From Nonomuraea solani (lineage in GTDB: Bacteria; Actinomycetota; Actinomycetes; Streptosporangiales; Streptosporangiaceae): a stretch of DNA of 64,000 nucleotides. The position numbers and the translations under genes were made by a program. The notes below the pieces were generated by a model, which saw only the letters and a program-made list of their open reading frames with translations, did no database searches and was not told the DNA's origin. Position 1 is the first letter of the stretch; each line of letters opens with the position of its first letter. Of the stretch, positions 42,332-53,825 are shown piece by piece. Location: NCBI RefSeq assembly GCF_900108335.1, contig NZ_FNVT01000003.1:248001-312000 (forward strand), written 5' to 3'.

Positions 42332-43804
42332 ATGACGACGCTGACGTTCGACTCACTCAACCCGGCCACCGGCGAGATCGTCGGCAGTCACCTCAAGCAC
42401 ACCCCCGACGCCGTGCACGAGGCGGTGGGCCGGGCCGAGGCGGCGGCCGCCTGGTGGGCCGGCATCGGCGCCGCCGAGCGAAGGCGGCGCCTGCTCGACT
42501 ACAAGGCGGTCCTCACCCAGCGCCTCAGGGAGCTGGCCGAGCTGGTCCACCAGGAGACCGGCAAGCCGGTCGGCGACGCCACGCTGGAGATCGTGCTGGC
42601 CATCACCCACATCGACTGGGCCGCCCGCAACGCGCAGAAGGTGCTGGGCCGCCGCCGGGTCGCGACCGGGATGATCGGTCTCAACCTGAGCGCCACCCTG
42701 GAATACCTCCCCCTCGGCGTCGTCGCCGTCATCGGCCCGTGGAACTACCCGGTCTTCACCCCCATGGGCTCTCTCGCGTACGCGCTCGCGGCCGGCAACG
42801 CGGTCGTCTTCAAGCCCAGCGAGCTGACCCCCGGCATCGGGGTGCGCCTGGCGGAGCTGTTCACCGAGTCGGTCCCCGAGCATCCGGTGTTCCAGACCGT
42901 GACGGGCCTGGGCGAGACGGGCGCGGCGCTGGCGGCCGACCCCCGGGTCAAGAAGGTCGCCTTCACCGGCTCGACCGCCACGGCCAAGCGCGTCATGGCG
43001 GCCTGCGCCGAGAACCTCACGCCGATCGTGGCCGAGTGCGGCGGCAAGGACGCGTTCATCGTGGACGCCGACGCCGATCTGGAGGCCGCCGCGGACGCCT
43101 GCCTGTGGGGCGCGATGTCCAACGCCGGGCAGACGTGCGTGGGCGTCGAGCGGGTCTACGTGGTCGACGCGGTCTATGAAAGTTTCATGCGGGAGCTGTC
43201 CGGCCGGGCGGCGAAGGTGAAGGCCGGCGAGGACTACGGGCCGATCACGATGCCGGGTCAGGTCGACATCATCAAGCGGCACATCGACGACGCCGCCAAA
43301 GCCGGGAAGGTGGTGTCCGGCGGGCCCGGGTCGGTGCGGGCTCCCTACGTCGATCCGGTGATCGTCGAAGACGTGCCCGAGGACTCTCCGTCCGTGCGCG
43401 AGGAGACGTTCGGGCCGACCATCACCGTCCGCCGCACCCGCGACGCCCAGGAGGCGCTGGAGCTCGCCAACGCCTCGGCGTACGGCCTGGGCGGCACCAT
43501 CTTCAGCCGCAACGCCCGCCGCGCGACGGAATTGGCGCGCATGATGCGGTCCGGGATGACGGCCATCAACTCGGTCATCTCCTTCGCCGGAGTCCCGGCC
43601 CTGCCGTTCGGCGGCGTCGGAGATTCGGGGTTCGGGCGCATCCACGGGGCCGACGGCCTGCGCGAGTTCGCCAGGCCGAAAGCCATCTCGCGGCAGCGGT
43701 TCGCGCTGCCCGGGATGAACCTGACGTCGTTCGGCAGGGGGCCCGCTGAGCTTGAGCGGCTGATCAGACTTGTCACGTTCTTGCACGGTCGACGTAAAAG
43801 ATAA
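42332..43804 (+). CDS. Aldehyde dehydrogenase (succinate-semialdehyde dehydrogenase-like)
   Basis: NAD(P)-dependent oxidation of an aldehyde to its acid. The 490-residue protein has GPWNYPVFTP, FKPSELTP, FTGSTATAKRV (cofactor loop), catalytic Glu235 in VAECGGKDA and catalytic Cys269 in NAGQTCVGVERV, with the usual EETFGPTI and PFGGVGDSGFGRIHG endings. The closest family type is succinate-semialdehyde dehydrogenase (GabD2-like); the real aldehyde is uncertain. It starts leaderless behind an operator palindrome and is followed 63 bp later by a TetR gene on the same strand. Confidence 0.92.
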   Translation: MTTLTFDSLNPATGEIVGSHLKHTPDAVHEAVGRAEAAAAWWAGIGAAERRRRLLDYKAVLTQRLRELAELVHQETGKPVGDATLEIVLAITHIDWAARNAQKVLGRRRVATGMIGLNLSATLEYLPLGVVAVIGPWNYPVFTPMGSLAYALAAGNAVVFKPSELTPGIGVRLAELFTESVPEHPVFQTVTGLGETGAALAADPRVKKVAFTGSTATAKRVMAACAENLTPIVAECGGKDAFIVDADADLEAAADACLWGAMSNAGQTCVGVERVYVVDAVYESFMRELSGRAAKVKAGEDYGPITMPGQVDIIKRHIDDAAKAGKVVSGGPGSVRAPYVDPVIVEDVPEDSPSVREETFGPTITVRRTRDAQEALELANASAYGLGGTIFSRNARRATELARMMRSGMTAINSVISFAGVPALPFGGVGDSGFGRIHGADGLREFARPKAISRQRFALPGMNLTSFGRGPAELERLIRLVTFLHGRRKR

Positions 43805-43867
43805 TCTTCTTGCCCTTTCCCAAAACCGATCATCCGTCCATAATTGTGTGCTCTGGGGGCCACGATC

Positions 43868-44491
43868 ATGTTGGACGGGTGGAATGTGAACCGGTCTTAC
43901 CGGGGAATGTCGGCTGAGCAAAGGCTGGCGGACAGACGCGAGCGGCTGATGACAGCCGCGTACACGCTATACGCGAAGCCGGGTTTCACGGCGACGACGA
44001 TCGAAAGGCTGTGCTCGGAGGCGAGGATCTCCAACCGGGCCTTCTACGAATGTTTCGGCGGCCGCGAGGAGCTCCTCCAGGCCTTACACGAGCGCTGTGT
44101 GGAGGAAAGCCTCGCTACCGTGTCCAAGGCGCTACAGGACGCGCCCAACACACTGGACGGCAGGATCCGGGCGGGGATTCGCGCCTATATCGAGTTCACC
44201 ACGGCGGACTGGCGGCGGGCCCGCATCATGCACGTCGAGGTACGAAGGTCGGGAGATGTCCTGACGCTCTCCCGCCAACGGGCGGTGGACGCGTTCGCCC
44301 GGCTCATCGAAGACGCGTCATCCGATTTCCCGCGGCCGGCGCCGTTGAATCGGCGGCTGATCGCACTCGGAGTAATTGGGGCGTTACAAGAGTTGCTCAT
44401 CGAATGGCTACTCTCAGAAGATCAACCGGAGATCGACGAACTCGTCGCGGTGGCCGTGCACATCTTCAACCGCAGCCTCGAACCGGGCTGA
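43868..44491 (+). CDS. TetR-family transcriptional regulator
   Basis: A 207-residue TetR protein. The N-terminal HTH is RLMTAAYTLYAKPGFTATTI, then ERLCSEARISNRAFYECFGGREELL. The C-terminal helical domain (residues 70-205) resembles TetR_C proteins with a WRRARIMHVEV segment. The start ATG 43868 has a weak ribosome site; ATG 43907 (MSAEQRL) is possible. It follows the aldehyde dehydrogenase and probably controls it through the palindrome at 42298. The ligand is unknown. Confidence 0.9.
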   Translation: MLDGWNVNRSYRGMSAEQRLADRRERLMTAAYTLYAKPGFTATTIERLCSEARISNRAFYECFGGREELLQALHERCVEESLATVSKALQDAPNTLDGRIRAGIRAYIEFTTADWRRARIMHVEVRRSGDVLTLSRQRAVDAFARLIEDASSDFPRPAPLNRRLIALGVIGALQELLIEWLLSEDQPEIDELVAVAVHIFNRSLEPG

Positions 44492-44563
44492 CCGCGCGAT
44501 ATAGGATTCACCACCGAGTTTTGTGCAACCGAAATCTACATTTTGTCTAAGTCGACAAGGAAA

Positions 44564-44593
44564 GAGCGGGTAACGGCTGATCGTCACCCGCTC
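44564..44593. terminator. Hairpin between convergent TetR and STAS genes
   Basis: GAGCGGGT (44564-44571) and ACCCGCTC (44586-44593) form an 8-bp stem 73 bp after the TetR stop and just downstream of the minus-strand STAS stop at 44606. It likely terminates both directions. Confidence 0.6.
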
Positions 44594-44605
44594 CGATATG
44601 TCACA

Positions 44606-44923
44606 TCAGGCCACCGCGGCTGCTGGAACCTCCACATGCAGAACCCGATTCAGCCGGGTCACCGCGAGTATCCGCATGATCCGCGGTGGCACCCCCCGAA
44701 GAACGAGGCGGCGTTGCACGCTCAGCGCGCGCCGATGCGAGCCCACGAGCACGCCGAGTCCGGTGGCGTCGATCATCTCCAGCTTGGAGAGATCGAGGAT
44801 CAGGTCGCCGTCGCCGGAGTCGAGCGCCTTGTGCAGCCGCTCGCGCACTCCGGCGGACGTGCCAGCGTCGAGCCGCGCACCGATCCGCACCACCTGGGCC
44901 CTCGGATTGCCCCGGACGCGCAT
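44606..44923 (-). CDS. STAS-domain anti-sigma factor antagonist
   Basis: A 105-residue STAS protein of the SpoIIAA/RsbV type, which binds an anti-sigma kinase and frees its sigma factor. The core ARLDAGTSAGVRERLHKAL, DLILDLSKLEMIDATGLGVL and RRALSVQRRLVLRGVP is complete. At the phosphorylation site SpoIIAA has DSSG while this protein has DATG, so threonine would be the phosphoacceptor. ATG 44923 follows GAGGAGG; a longer frame opens at 44962. No anti-sigma kinase is adjacent. Confidence 0.88.
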   Translation of the reverse strand: MRVRGNPRAQVVRIGARLDAGTSAGVRERLHKALDSGDGDLILDLSKLEMIDATGLGVLVGSHRRALSVQRRLVLRGVPPRIMRILAVTRLNRVLHVEVPAAAVA

Positions 44924-44994
44924 GCCACCTCCTCGATCAGGCCGTCTCCCGGCATCAGACATCGCCCCGCCGGGATGAACCCCCTGTACTCTCC

Positions 44995-46161
44995 CTACCC
45001 ACCCAACGGGAGTGACACGACTGCGTTCAGCAGGAACTGTCCGCCGGCCGTCGGATGGGCCGTCAGCCTGCCGCCCAGAGACGCCAGCCGCTCGCGCATC
45101 CCGGTCAGGCCGGTGCCCAGGTCGGCTTCCTGCGGGCGGGTCACGCCGTCGTTGTGCACCCGCAGCTCCGCCTCCTGCTCGGTGAAGCGGATCGTGATCT
45201 CGCAGAAGCTCGCGGTGCTGTGCTTGAGCACGTTGGTCACGGCCTCGCGGACCACATAGGCGAACACCGGCCCCACCCCGGCCGGCAGCTCGCGGTAGGG
45301 AATCCCCACCTCACAGCGGACCCCTGCCGCTTCGAGCACACCCTTTACGCTATTCAACTCAGCGGTCAAGTCAAGCTCGCGGTAACCGCGTACGGCCTGC
45401 CGCAGCTCTTTGAGCGCCTTCCTGGTGAGCCTGTTCACCTCGGCCATCTCGGCCTGGGCGGCGTCGATGTCCACGTCCGACAGCCGGGTGGCCAGCTCGG
45501 TCTTGACCGCGATGGCGGAAAGCTGGTGCCCCACGAGGTCGTGCAGGTCCCTGGCGAACCGCAGCCGCTCCTCGGCCAGCGCCAGCCGGGTGTGGGCCTC
45601 ACGGCCCTCGTGGGCCTCCTCGGCCAGCATCCAGATCCAGACCGACATCCGGGTGGAGGGCGGCATGATCCCGCAGAAGAACCCGTAGATGATCGCGTAG
45701 TAGATCATCGACGCCTGGAGGCCCATTTCGGCGGCCATGACGCTCGTCCCGATCACCGCGGAGAGGGCGCCGAACCCGACGCCCACGACGAAGGTCAGGC
45801 CCGACAGCAGGAAGCTCATGCGCCTCGGGATGTTCAGCGTGGCGACCGCCAGCCAGCAGATGAGCATGAAGCCGTAGCCGATCGTCTCGCCCCCGCCCAC
45901 GCCGGTCCCCACCACCGCGAGAACCGCCGCCACCACCACCATCCTGGTGGGGTAACGACGGTCCAGCGCCGCGTTGACCATCTTGGGGAACAGCCAGGTG
46001 AACAGGACGGCCGCGATCAACGCGGGCCCGGCGCTCCACCAGTAGAGCCTGCCCACCTCGATGGCCGCCCCGGTCTGGAAGAGAATGACCAGCCACAGCA
46101 TCACGATGTTCGACAGGAGCATCTTCCAGGTGAAGCGGCGCGCCCGGGTGATCGCGTCCAT
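44995..46161 (-). CDS. Membrane sensor histidine kinase (HisKA_3/NarX type), no partner regulator
   Basis: A 388-residue kinase with about six N-terminal membrane segments (residues 13-165), the phosphoacceptor motif RDLHDLVGHQLS with His207, a dimerisation helix and a HATPase domain (AYVVREAVTNVLKHS N-box, GTGLTGMRERL G-box). This is the DesK/LiaS-like class that normally pairs with a NarL-type response regulator. Its start abuts the permease stop (ATG 46161, stop 46162), so it is the third gene of the ABC transporter operon. No response regulator gene is visible next to it. Confidence 0.92.
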   Translation of the reverse strand: MDAITRARRFTWKMLLSNIVMLWLVILFQTGAAIEVGRLYWWSAGPALIAAVLFTWLFPKMVNAALDRRYPTRMVVVAAVLAVVGTGVGGGETIGYGFMLICWLAVATLNIPRRMSFLLSGLTFVVGVGFGALSAVIGTSVMAAEMGLQASMIYYAIIYGFFCGIMPPSTRMSVWIWMLAEEAHEGREAHTRLALAEERLRFARDLHDLVGHQLSAIAVKTELATRLSDVDIDAAQAEMAEVNRLTRKALKELRQAVRGYRELDLTAELNSVKGVLEAAGVRCEVGIPYRELPAGVGPVFAYVVREAVTNVLKHSTASFCEITIRFTEQEAELRVHNDGVTRPQEADLGTGLTGMRERLASLGGRLTAHPTAGGQFLLNAVVSLPLGG

Positions 46162-47271
46162 CTACTTGGCGCGCAGGACGTCACCGAGCTTGAGCCGGGC
46201 GCCCGTCCGCAGCACGGCCCGCTCGTAGACCTTGGCGCCCACGGACAGCACCCCCGCCACCGCCAGAACCATCGCGATCATAGAGGCACCCACCTGCCAC
46301 AGCGGCACCTCGGTCGCGGCCATCCGCACCGGCATGATCATTGAGGAGAACGGGGGGATGTACGACATGACGGTGGCCAGCGTACCCGTGGGCTCGTTGG
46401 TGGCATAGAAGGCCACGAAGTACGTGATCATGATGGTCATGGTCAGCGGCGTCGTCACGGTGCTCACTTCCTCCTGGCGCGAGACCAGCGAGCCGAAGGC
46501 CGCCGACATCGTGGCGAAGAAGGCGTACCCGAGCACGAACCACACCAGCACGCCCGCCACCAGCCCGGGGACGCCGGGCGGGAAGTCGGAGGTGAGGCCG
46601 GAGACCGACGCCGAGATGAGGGTCACCACCAGGATCGTGACCAGGTTGATCAGGCCGACCACACCCAGCCCCACGATCTTGCCGCCGAGCAGTTGCCAGG
46701 GCCGCACCGAGGAGAGCAGGATCTCCACGATCCGGCTGCCCTTCTCCTCGACCACGCCCATGGCGACCATCACGACCTGCGACATGAGCAGGAAGAAGAG
46801 GATGAGAACGAGGAACACGGCGATCCCGGTGCGGGCGTCCTGGTAACGGGTGTCCGCGCCCACGGACTGCACCTGCAGCGGCGGCACGGACAGGGCGGCC
46901 TGGCCGAGCTTGGCCTCCCTGTTGACGCTCTGCAGGAGCACGCCGAGCTCCTCGTCGATCTCCCCGTCCGTGAGCACCCTGGCGTTGTCCACCAGCACCG
47001 CGTTCACATCGCCGTCGAGCACGGCCTTCTTGGCCGCGGCCTCATCGGGGAACGAGCGCCACTCGAACGTCGCGGCCGGCATGGCCGCCTGCAGCGGCAG
47101 TTGCTGGGAGTTGACGGTGCCGAGCGTGTAGGAGTCGGGGCTGTCGAGCAGCTTCGGCGCGAACGACACCGCCGCCGCCAGCACGGCCGTGATGAGCAGG
47201 CCGATCACAAATGCCCTGGTGCGCACCTGTGTGGTGATCTCGCGCCGGGCGACCAGCATCAGTCCGTTCAC
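46162..47271 (-). CDS. ABC-2 type exporter permease (NatB-like)
   Basis: A 369-residue permease. One membrane helix lies near the N-terminus (AFVIGLLITAVLAAAVSFAP), then an extracytoplasmic domain of about 130 residues, then five helices in the C-terminal half. SQVVMVAMGVVEEKGSRIVEILLSS is the hallmark of NatB/YhaP-type ABC-2 permeases. NatAB exporters extrude Na+ or antimicrobial compounds; the cargo here is unknown. GTG 47271 overlaps the stop of the ATPase gene by 4 bp (GTGA), giving tight coupling. Confidence 0.92.
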   Translation of the reverse strand: MNGLMLVARREITTQVRTRAFVIGLLITAVLAAAVSFAPKLLDSPDSYTLGTVNSQQLPLQAAMPAATFEWRSFPDEAAAKKAVLDGDVNAVLVDNARVLTDGEIDEELGVLLQSVNREAKLGQAALSVPPLQVQSVGADTRYQDARTGIAVFLVLILFFLLMSQVVMVAMGVVEEKGSRIVEILLSSVRPWQLLGGKIVGLGVVGLINLVTILVVTLISASVSGLTSDFPPGVPGLVAGVLVWFVLGYAFFATMSAAFGSLVSRQEEVSTVTTPLTMTIMITYFVAFYATNEPTGTLATVMSYIPPFSSMIMPVRMAATEVPLWQVGASMIAMVLAVAGVLSVGAKVYERAVLRTGARLKLGDVLRAK

Positions 47272-48164
47272 GCCACGGCCTCCTTGAAGATCTCGGTGAG
47301 GGTCGGCTGCTCGACCCCGAAGTGCTCGACGTGCCCCGCCTTGACGGCGCGGCGCAGGATCTCCTGGTCGTCGCCGTCGGTGGTGCGCAAGGTGTGCCGG
47401 TCGCCGTTCACGGTGACGTCGCCGGGCAGGCCGTCCGCCCAGCCGGGGGCCGGGTTCCTGACGACCACGCGCAGGGTGTCGCCCTCGGCGGCCCGCAGGT
47501 CGGAGACCGTGCCGGTGGCGACCATGCGACCGGCGGAGACGATGCCCACGGAGTCGCACAGGCGCTCGACCAGTTCGAGCTGGTGGCTGGAGAAGATGAC
47601 CGGCACGCCGCCCCTGCAGCGCTCCTGCAGCGCCGTGGCGAGCGCGTCCACCGCGATCGGGTCGAGCCCGGAGAACGGCTCGTCGAGGACGAGCACCTCG
47701 GGGTCGTGCACCAGCGCCACGGCGAGCTGCACGCGCTGCTGGTTGCCCAGCGACAGCGCCTGTACGGCGTCGTTCCTGCGCTCGGTCAGCCCCAGCCGCT
47801 CCAGCAGGTCGTCGGTGGCCCGCTTCGCGGCCTGCGCGTCGAGGCCGTGCAGACGGCCGAAGTACTCGATCTGCTCGCCGGCCCGCATCTTCTGGTAGAG
47901 CCCGCGCTCCTCCGGCATGTAGCCGAACCGCTGCCGGTCGTCGTAACCGAGCGGCCTGCCCTGCCAGGTCACCGTGCCGGAGTCGGCTTGGAGCACGCCC
48001 ATGACGATGCGCATCGTCGTGGTCTTGCCGGCGCCGTTCGCGCCGACGAACCCGTACATCTCGCCTGGCCGTACGGCGAAGCTGATCCCGTCCAGGGCGA
48101 CCTTGCCACCGGGGGCGTCCGGGCCGCCCGCGAAACGCTTGCGCAGCTCGCTGATCTCGAGCAT
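47268..48164 (-). CDS. ABC transporter ATP-binding protein (NatA-like)
   Basis: A 298-residue ATPase that powers the downstream permease. Walker A is GANGAGKTTT (residues 41-50), the signature loop is LSLGNQQRVQLA, Walker B is VLVLDEPFSGLDP and the switch histidine is in IFSSHQLELVE. The C-terminal extension (about residues 215-298) is typical of NatA/YhaQ proteins. I use ATG 48164, 8 bp after GAAGGAG; an upstream ATG at 48191 lacks a site. First gene of the ATPase - permease - kinase operon. Confidence 0.95.
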   Translation of the reverse strand: MLEISELRKRFAGGPDAPGGKVALDGISFAVRPGEMYGFVGANGAGKTTTMRIVMGVLQADSGTVTWQGRPLGYDDRQRFGYMPEERGLYQKMRAGEQIEYFGRLHGLDAQAAKRATDDLLERLGLTERRNDAVQALSLGNQQRVQLAVALVHDPEVLVLDEPFSGLDPIAVDALATALQERCRGGVPVIFSSHQLELVERLCDSVGIVSAGRMVATGTVSDLRAAEGDTLRVVVRNPAPGWADGLPGDVTVNGDRHTLRTTDGDDQEILRRAVKAGHVEHFGVEQPTLTEIFKEAVA

Positions 48165-48272
48165 CACGTCATCTCCTTCGTCATGCATCAATAGTGGCTT
48201 TTGCGGCGTTCACCCTGGTAGTCGCTGAAATCACGCGCCCGGCATGGATCTCGCGTCCGATCCGGGTGACAT

Positions 48273-48300
48273 TTGTCATCACCCGCTGCCCCGTTACGCT
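48273..48300 (+). promoter_or_regulatory. Probable leaderless promoter of the adenosyltransferase gene
   Basis: TTGTCA (48273-48278) and TACGCT (48295-48300) are 16 bp apart, and the ATG at 48308 is 7 bp after the -10 box. A small dyad TGACA/TGTCA (48267-48278) overlaps the -35. No B12 riboswitch is visible. Confidence 0.4.
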
Positions 48301-48307
48301 GGGGGCC

Positions 48308-48898
48308 ATGACGCGCGCCGACAAGGACAAGCCGGTCGTTCTCTCCCGCATCTACACCCGCGCCGGCGACGACGGCACGACAGCGCTGAGCGACATGAGC
48401 CGCACCTCGAAGACCGACACCCGGCTGGCGGCCTACGCCGACGTGGAGGAGGCCAACGCCCACCTGGGGCTGGCGCTCGCGCACGGCACCCTGTCCGCCG
48501 ACCTCGTGGGGGTGCTGGTCCGGGTGCAGAACGAGCTGTTCGACCTGGGGGCCGACCTGGCCACGCCGGTGGTCGAAAACCCGGAGTTCCCGCCGCTGCG
48601 GGTGGAGCAGTCGTACATCGACCGGCTGGAGGAGCAGTGCGACCGCCTCAACGCCGACCTCAAGCCGCTGCGCAGCTTCATCCTGCCGGGCGGTGACCCC
48701 GCCACGGCGGCGCTGCACGTCGCCCGCGTCACGGTCCGCAGGGCCGAGCGCACGACCTGGGCGGCGCTCCAGGACCACGACGACATCAACCCACTGACGG
48801 CGACCTACCTCAACCGCCTGTCAGACCTGCTCTTCATCGCCTGCCGGGTCGCCCACGCGGGCAACGAGATCCTCTGGAAACCCGGCGCCACCCGCTGA
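48308..48898 (+). CDS. PduO-type cob(I)alamin adenosyltransferase
   Basis: Transfers the adenosyl group of ATP to cob(I)alamin, making coenzyme B12. The 196-residue protein matches the PduO/MMAB family: the N-terminal SRIYTRAGDDGTTAL nucleotide site, the RSFILPGG motif, and the TVRRAERT and YLNRLSDLLFIACR helices. Coenzyme B12 is needed by methylmalonyl-CoA mutase, which works with the epimerase at 25.3 kb. The gene converges on the DUF2550 gene at the end of the atp cluster, the same arrangement as M. tuberculosis Rv1312 and Rv1314c. Confidence 0.93.
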   Translation: MTRADKDKPVVLSRIYTRAGDDGTTALSDMSRTSKTDTRLAAYADVEEANAHLGLALAHGTLSADLVGVLVRVQNELFDLGADLATPVVENPEFPPLRVEQSYIDRLEEQCDRLNADLKPLRSFILPGGDPATAALHVARVTVRRAERTTWAALQDHDDINPLTATYLNRLSDLLFIACRVAHAGNEILWKPGATR

Positions 48899-48920
48899 CC
48901 CTTTCACCGGGAGAAGACCG

Positions 48921-49298
48921 CTAGGCGACGTCGAGGTAGGCGCTGGGCGGGGCCGACTCCAGCCACGCCAGAAACCCCGTGAGAGCGTCGGCGCTCATCG
49001 CGAGCGACACCCCGCGCGTGGTCCCCTCGAAGTCCACCGCGTAGAACCCGCCGTCGATCTCACGCCGGGCGGATACGACGAGGCCGCGCCTCGCGATCGC
49101 GTGGCGCGGCCTGAGTCGGACGCCCAAGAACGGGATCCAATGGAGCTCTCCGTCGGCATAGCGAGCTACTCCGCTCTGCCAGCCGCGCTCCCCCACCCGA
49201 AGTCGACAGGGCACATGCCCGCGCGAGCGGGCCAGCGTGACCCAGCGCAACACGAGAAGGGCGGCAAGTAGTACGAGAAACACAACCGTCGCTATCAT
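48921..49298 (-). CDS. DUF2550 family membrane protein
   Basis: A 125-residue protein with one N-terminal transmembrane helix (ATVVFLVLLAALLVLRWVTL) and a soluble PH-like domain (HVPCRLRVGERGWQSGVARY, LHWIPFLGVRLRPRHAI). It matches DUF2550, a family found directly after atpC across actinobacteria. The function is unknown. It starts 27 bp after atpC. Confidence 0.9.
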   Translation of the reverse strand: MIATVVFLVLLAALLVLRWVTLARSRGHVPCRLRVGERGWQSGVARYADGELHWIPFLGVRLRPRHAIARRGLVVSARREIDGGFYAVDFEGTTRGVSLAMSADALTGFLAWLESAPPSAYLDVA

Positions 49299-49325
49299 GC
49301 CGCCCCCTGAGCCCGCTTTATTGTA

Positions 49326-49727
49326 TTAAACCTCTTCGCCCGCCGCGCGCAGCCGAGCCTTGGCACGCTTGGCCTCGATCGCCGCGTCGGCGTCTTCCTG
49401 ATTGGCCTCGATCGAGGCCTGGGCCCGGTCGAGAGCGTCACGGGCCGCGGCGACGTCGACCTCGGAACCGAGTTCGGCCACCTCGGCGAGCACGGACACC
49501 TCGTCGTCGGCCACGGAGATGAAACCCCCGTGCACGGCCGCCGCGAGATCGCCCTCGCCTTCCCGCTTGATGCGCAACACGCCGCCCTCGACGAGGACGC
49601 CGAGCACAGGTGCGTGTTGCGGCATAATACCGATCTCGCCGTCCACGGTCTTGGCAATCACCATGTCGGCTTCGCCCGACCAGATCTCACGCTCGGGTGA
49701 GACAACCCCTACGCGTAGCTTCGCCAC
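49326..49727 (-). CDS. atpC: ATP synthase F1 epsilon subunit
   Basis: A 133-residue epsilon subunit, part of the central stalk that couples and inhibits rotation. The N-terminal beta sandwich is complete (AKLRVGVVSPEREIWSGEA, GEIGIMPQHAPVLGVL, VHGGFISVADDEVSVLAE). It is followed by a helical C-terminus of about 45 residues ending with a basic helix. Last structural gene of the atp operon, 68 bp after atpD. Confidence 0.95.
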   Translation of the reverse strand: MAKLRVGVVSPEREIWSGEADMVIAKTVDGEIGIMPQHAPVLGVLVEGGVLRIKREGEGDLAAAVHGGFISVADDEVSVLAEVAELGSEVDVAAARDALDRAQASIEANQEDADAAIEAKRAKARLRAAGEEV

Positions 49728-49795
49728 TTCTGTAGGTTCCTTTCCGATCAGGTAGCGGTGCGGTCATGGAGCGACCGCACCACCACCGTAGGCGA

Positions 49796-52148
<2,353 letters not shown>

Positions 52149-52151
52149 GAC

Positions 52152-53801
52152 CTACTTCTTCTCCGCCGACCGGACGACCTTCTTGATCTTCTCCTGGCCG
52201 ACCTCATCAGCCCCGAGGGGCGCCACCGGCTCGTCCTTGACCAGCAGTTCGCCGGAGGAGGTGGTGAAGCCCTTCTTGAACTCCGTGATGGCGTCCTTGA
52301 GGGCGGTCACCGTGTCGTCGACCAGCTCCCTGGTCTCACGGATCGTGTCGAAGATGCCCTTGTGCGACGACTGGATGTAGTCCAGGAACTCGAGCTCGAA
52401 GCGACGGACGTCCTCGATCGGCACCTCGTCCAGCTCGCCCGTCGTGCCCGCCCAGATCGAGGCCACCTCGCGCTCAAGCGAGAACGGGCTGTACTGGGCC
52501 TGCTTGAGCAGCTCGACCAGACGCTGCCCGCGCTCGAGCTGAGCCTTGGAGGCGGCGTCCAGGTCGGAGGCGAAGGCCGCGAAGGCTTCGAGGTCACGGT
52601 ACTGCGACAGCGACAGACGCAGCGTGCCCGCGACCTTCCTCATGGCCTTGGACTGAGCGGAACCACCGACTCGGGACACCGACACACCGACGTTGATGGC
52701 CGGGCGCACACCCGCGTTGAACAGGTCCGTCTCAAGGAAGACCTGGCCGTCGGTGATGGAGATGACGTTGGTCGGAATGAACGCCGAGACGTCGTTGCCC
52801 TTGGTCTCGATCACCGGCAGGCCCGTCATCGAGCCGGCGCCCAGGTCGTCGGAGAGCTTGGCGCAGCGCTCCAGCAGCCGGGAGTGGAGGTAGAAGACGT
52901 CACCGGGGAACGCCTCACGGCCCGGCGGACGGCGCAGCAGCAGAGAAACGGCGCGGTAGGCGTCCGCCTGCTTGGTCAGGTCGTCGAAGACGATCAGGAC
53001 GTGCTTGCCCTGGTACATCCAGTGCTGACCGATCGCCGAGCCGGCGTAGGGCGCGATGTACTTGAAGCCGGCGGCCTCGGAGGCGGGAGCGGCGACGATG
53101 GTGGTGTACTCCATCGCGCCGGCCTCCTCCAGGCGGGCACGCACCTGCGCGACGGTCGAGCCCTTCTGGCCGACCGCGACGTAGACGCAGCGCACCTGCT
53201 TGGCGGGGTCGCCAGAGGCCCAGTTTTCGCGCTGGTTGAGGATCGTGTCCACGGCGATCGCGGTCTTGCCGGTGCCGCGGTCGCCGATGATGAGCTGGCG
53301 CTGGCCACGGCCGATCGCCGTCATGGCGTCGATCGCCTTGATGCCAGTGGCCAGCGACTCCTTCACGGGCTGCCGCTGGACGACCGTGGGGGCCTGCAGC
53401 TCGAGGGCGCGTACGCTCTCGGCCTCAATGGCGCCCTTGCCGTCGAGCGGGTTGCCGAGGGGGTCGACCACGCGGCCGAGGAAGTTGTCGCCGACGGGCA
53501 CGGACAGGACCTCGCCCGTCCTGCGGACCGTCTGGCCTTCCTCGATGCCGCTGAAGTCGCCCAGGACAACGACACCGATCTCGCGGGTGTCGAGGTTAAG
53601 TGCCAGACCGCGCGTGCCGTTCTCGAACTCGAGCAGCTCGTTAGCCATCGCCGAGGGAAGGCCGGAGACATGGGCAATGCCGTCGCCGGCGTCGACGACG
53701 GTCCCGATCTCCTCGCGCGCGGCGCCTTCCGGTTCGTACGCCTGGACGAAGCGCTCAAGCGCGTCCCGGATCTCGTCCGGCCGGATCGTAAGCTCCGCCA
53801 T
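52152..53801 (-). CDS. atpA: ATP synthase F1 alpha subunit
   Basis: The non-catalytic nucleotide-binding subunit, 549 residues, slightly longer than E. coli because of a charged C-terminal tail ending [13 protein letters not shown]. Walker A is GDRGTGKT (residues 173-180); [11 protein letters not shown], the arginine finger region [17 protein letters not shown] and the N-terminal crown [13 protein letters not shown] are all visible. The C-terminal extension is typical of actinobacteria; in mycobacteria it suppresses ATP hydrolysis. Confidence 0.98.
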   Translation of the reverse strand: MAELTIRPDEIRDALERFVQAYEPEGAAREEIGTVVDAGDGIAHVSGLPSAMANELLEFENGTRGLALNLDTREIGVVVLGDFSGIEEGQTVRRTGEVLSVPVGDNFLGRVVDPLGNPLDGKGAIEAESVRALELQAPTVVQRQPVKESLATGIKAIDAMTAIGRGQRQLIIGDRGTGKTAIAVDTILNQRENWASGDPAKQVRCVYVAVGQKGSTVAQVRARLEEAGAMEYTTIVAAPASEAAGFKYIAPYAGSAIGQHWMYQGKHVLIVFDDLTKQADAYRAVSLLLRRPPGREAFPGDVFYLHSRLLERCAKLSDDLGAGSMTGLPVIETKGNDVSAFIPTNVISITDGQVFLETDLFNAGVRPAINVGVSVSRVGGSAQSKAMRKVAGTLRLSLSQYRDLEAFAAFASDLDAASKAQLERGQRLVELLKQAQYSPFSLEREVASIWAGTTGELDEVPIEDVRRFELEFLDYIQSSHKGIFDTIRETRELVDDTVTALKDAITEFKKGFTTSSGELLVKDEPVAPLGADEVGQEKIKKVVRSAEKK

Positions 53802-53825
53802 CTCTACTCTGTCTCCCTATTCGCC

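Noticed and set aside
43796..43808. AAGATAATCTT palindrome between ALDH and TetR genes as a TetR operator
   Set aside because: It is short, overlaps the ALDH stop codon and has no promoter beside it; the palindrome at 42298 is the better candidate.
48199..48307. Cobalamin riboswitch expected before the adenosyltransferase gene
   Set aside because: No B12-box-like sequence is present and the promoter appears to leave almost no leader.
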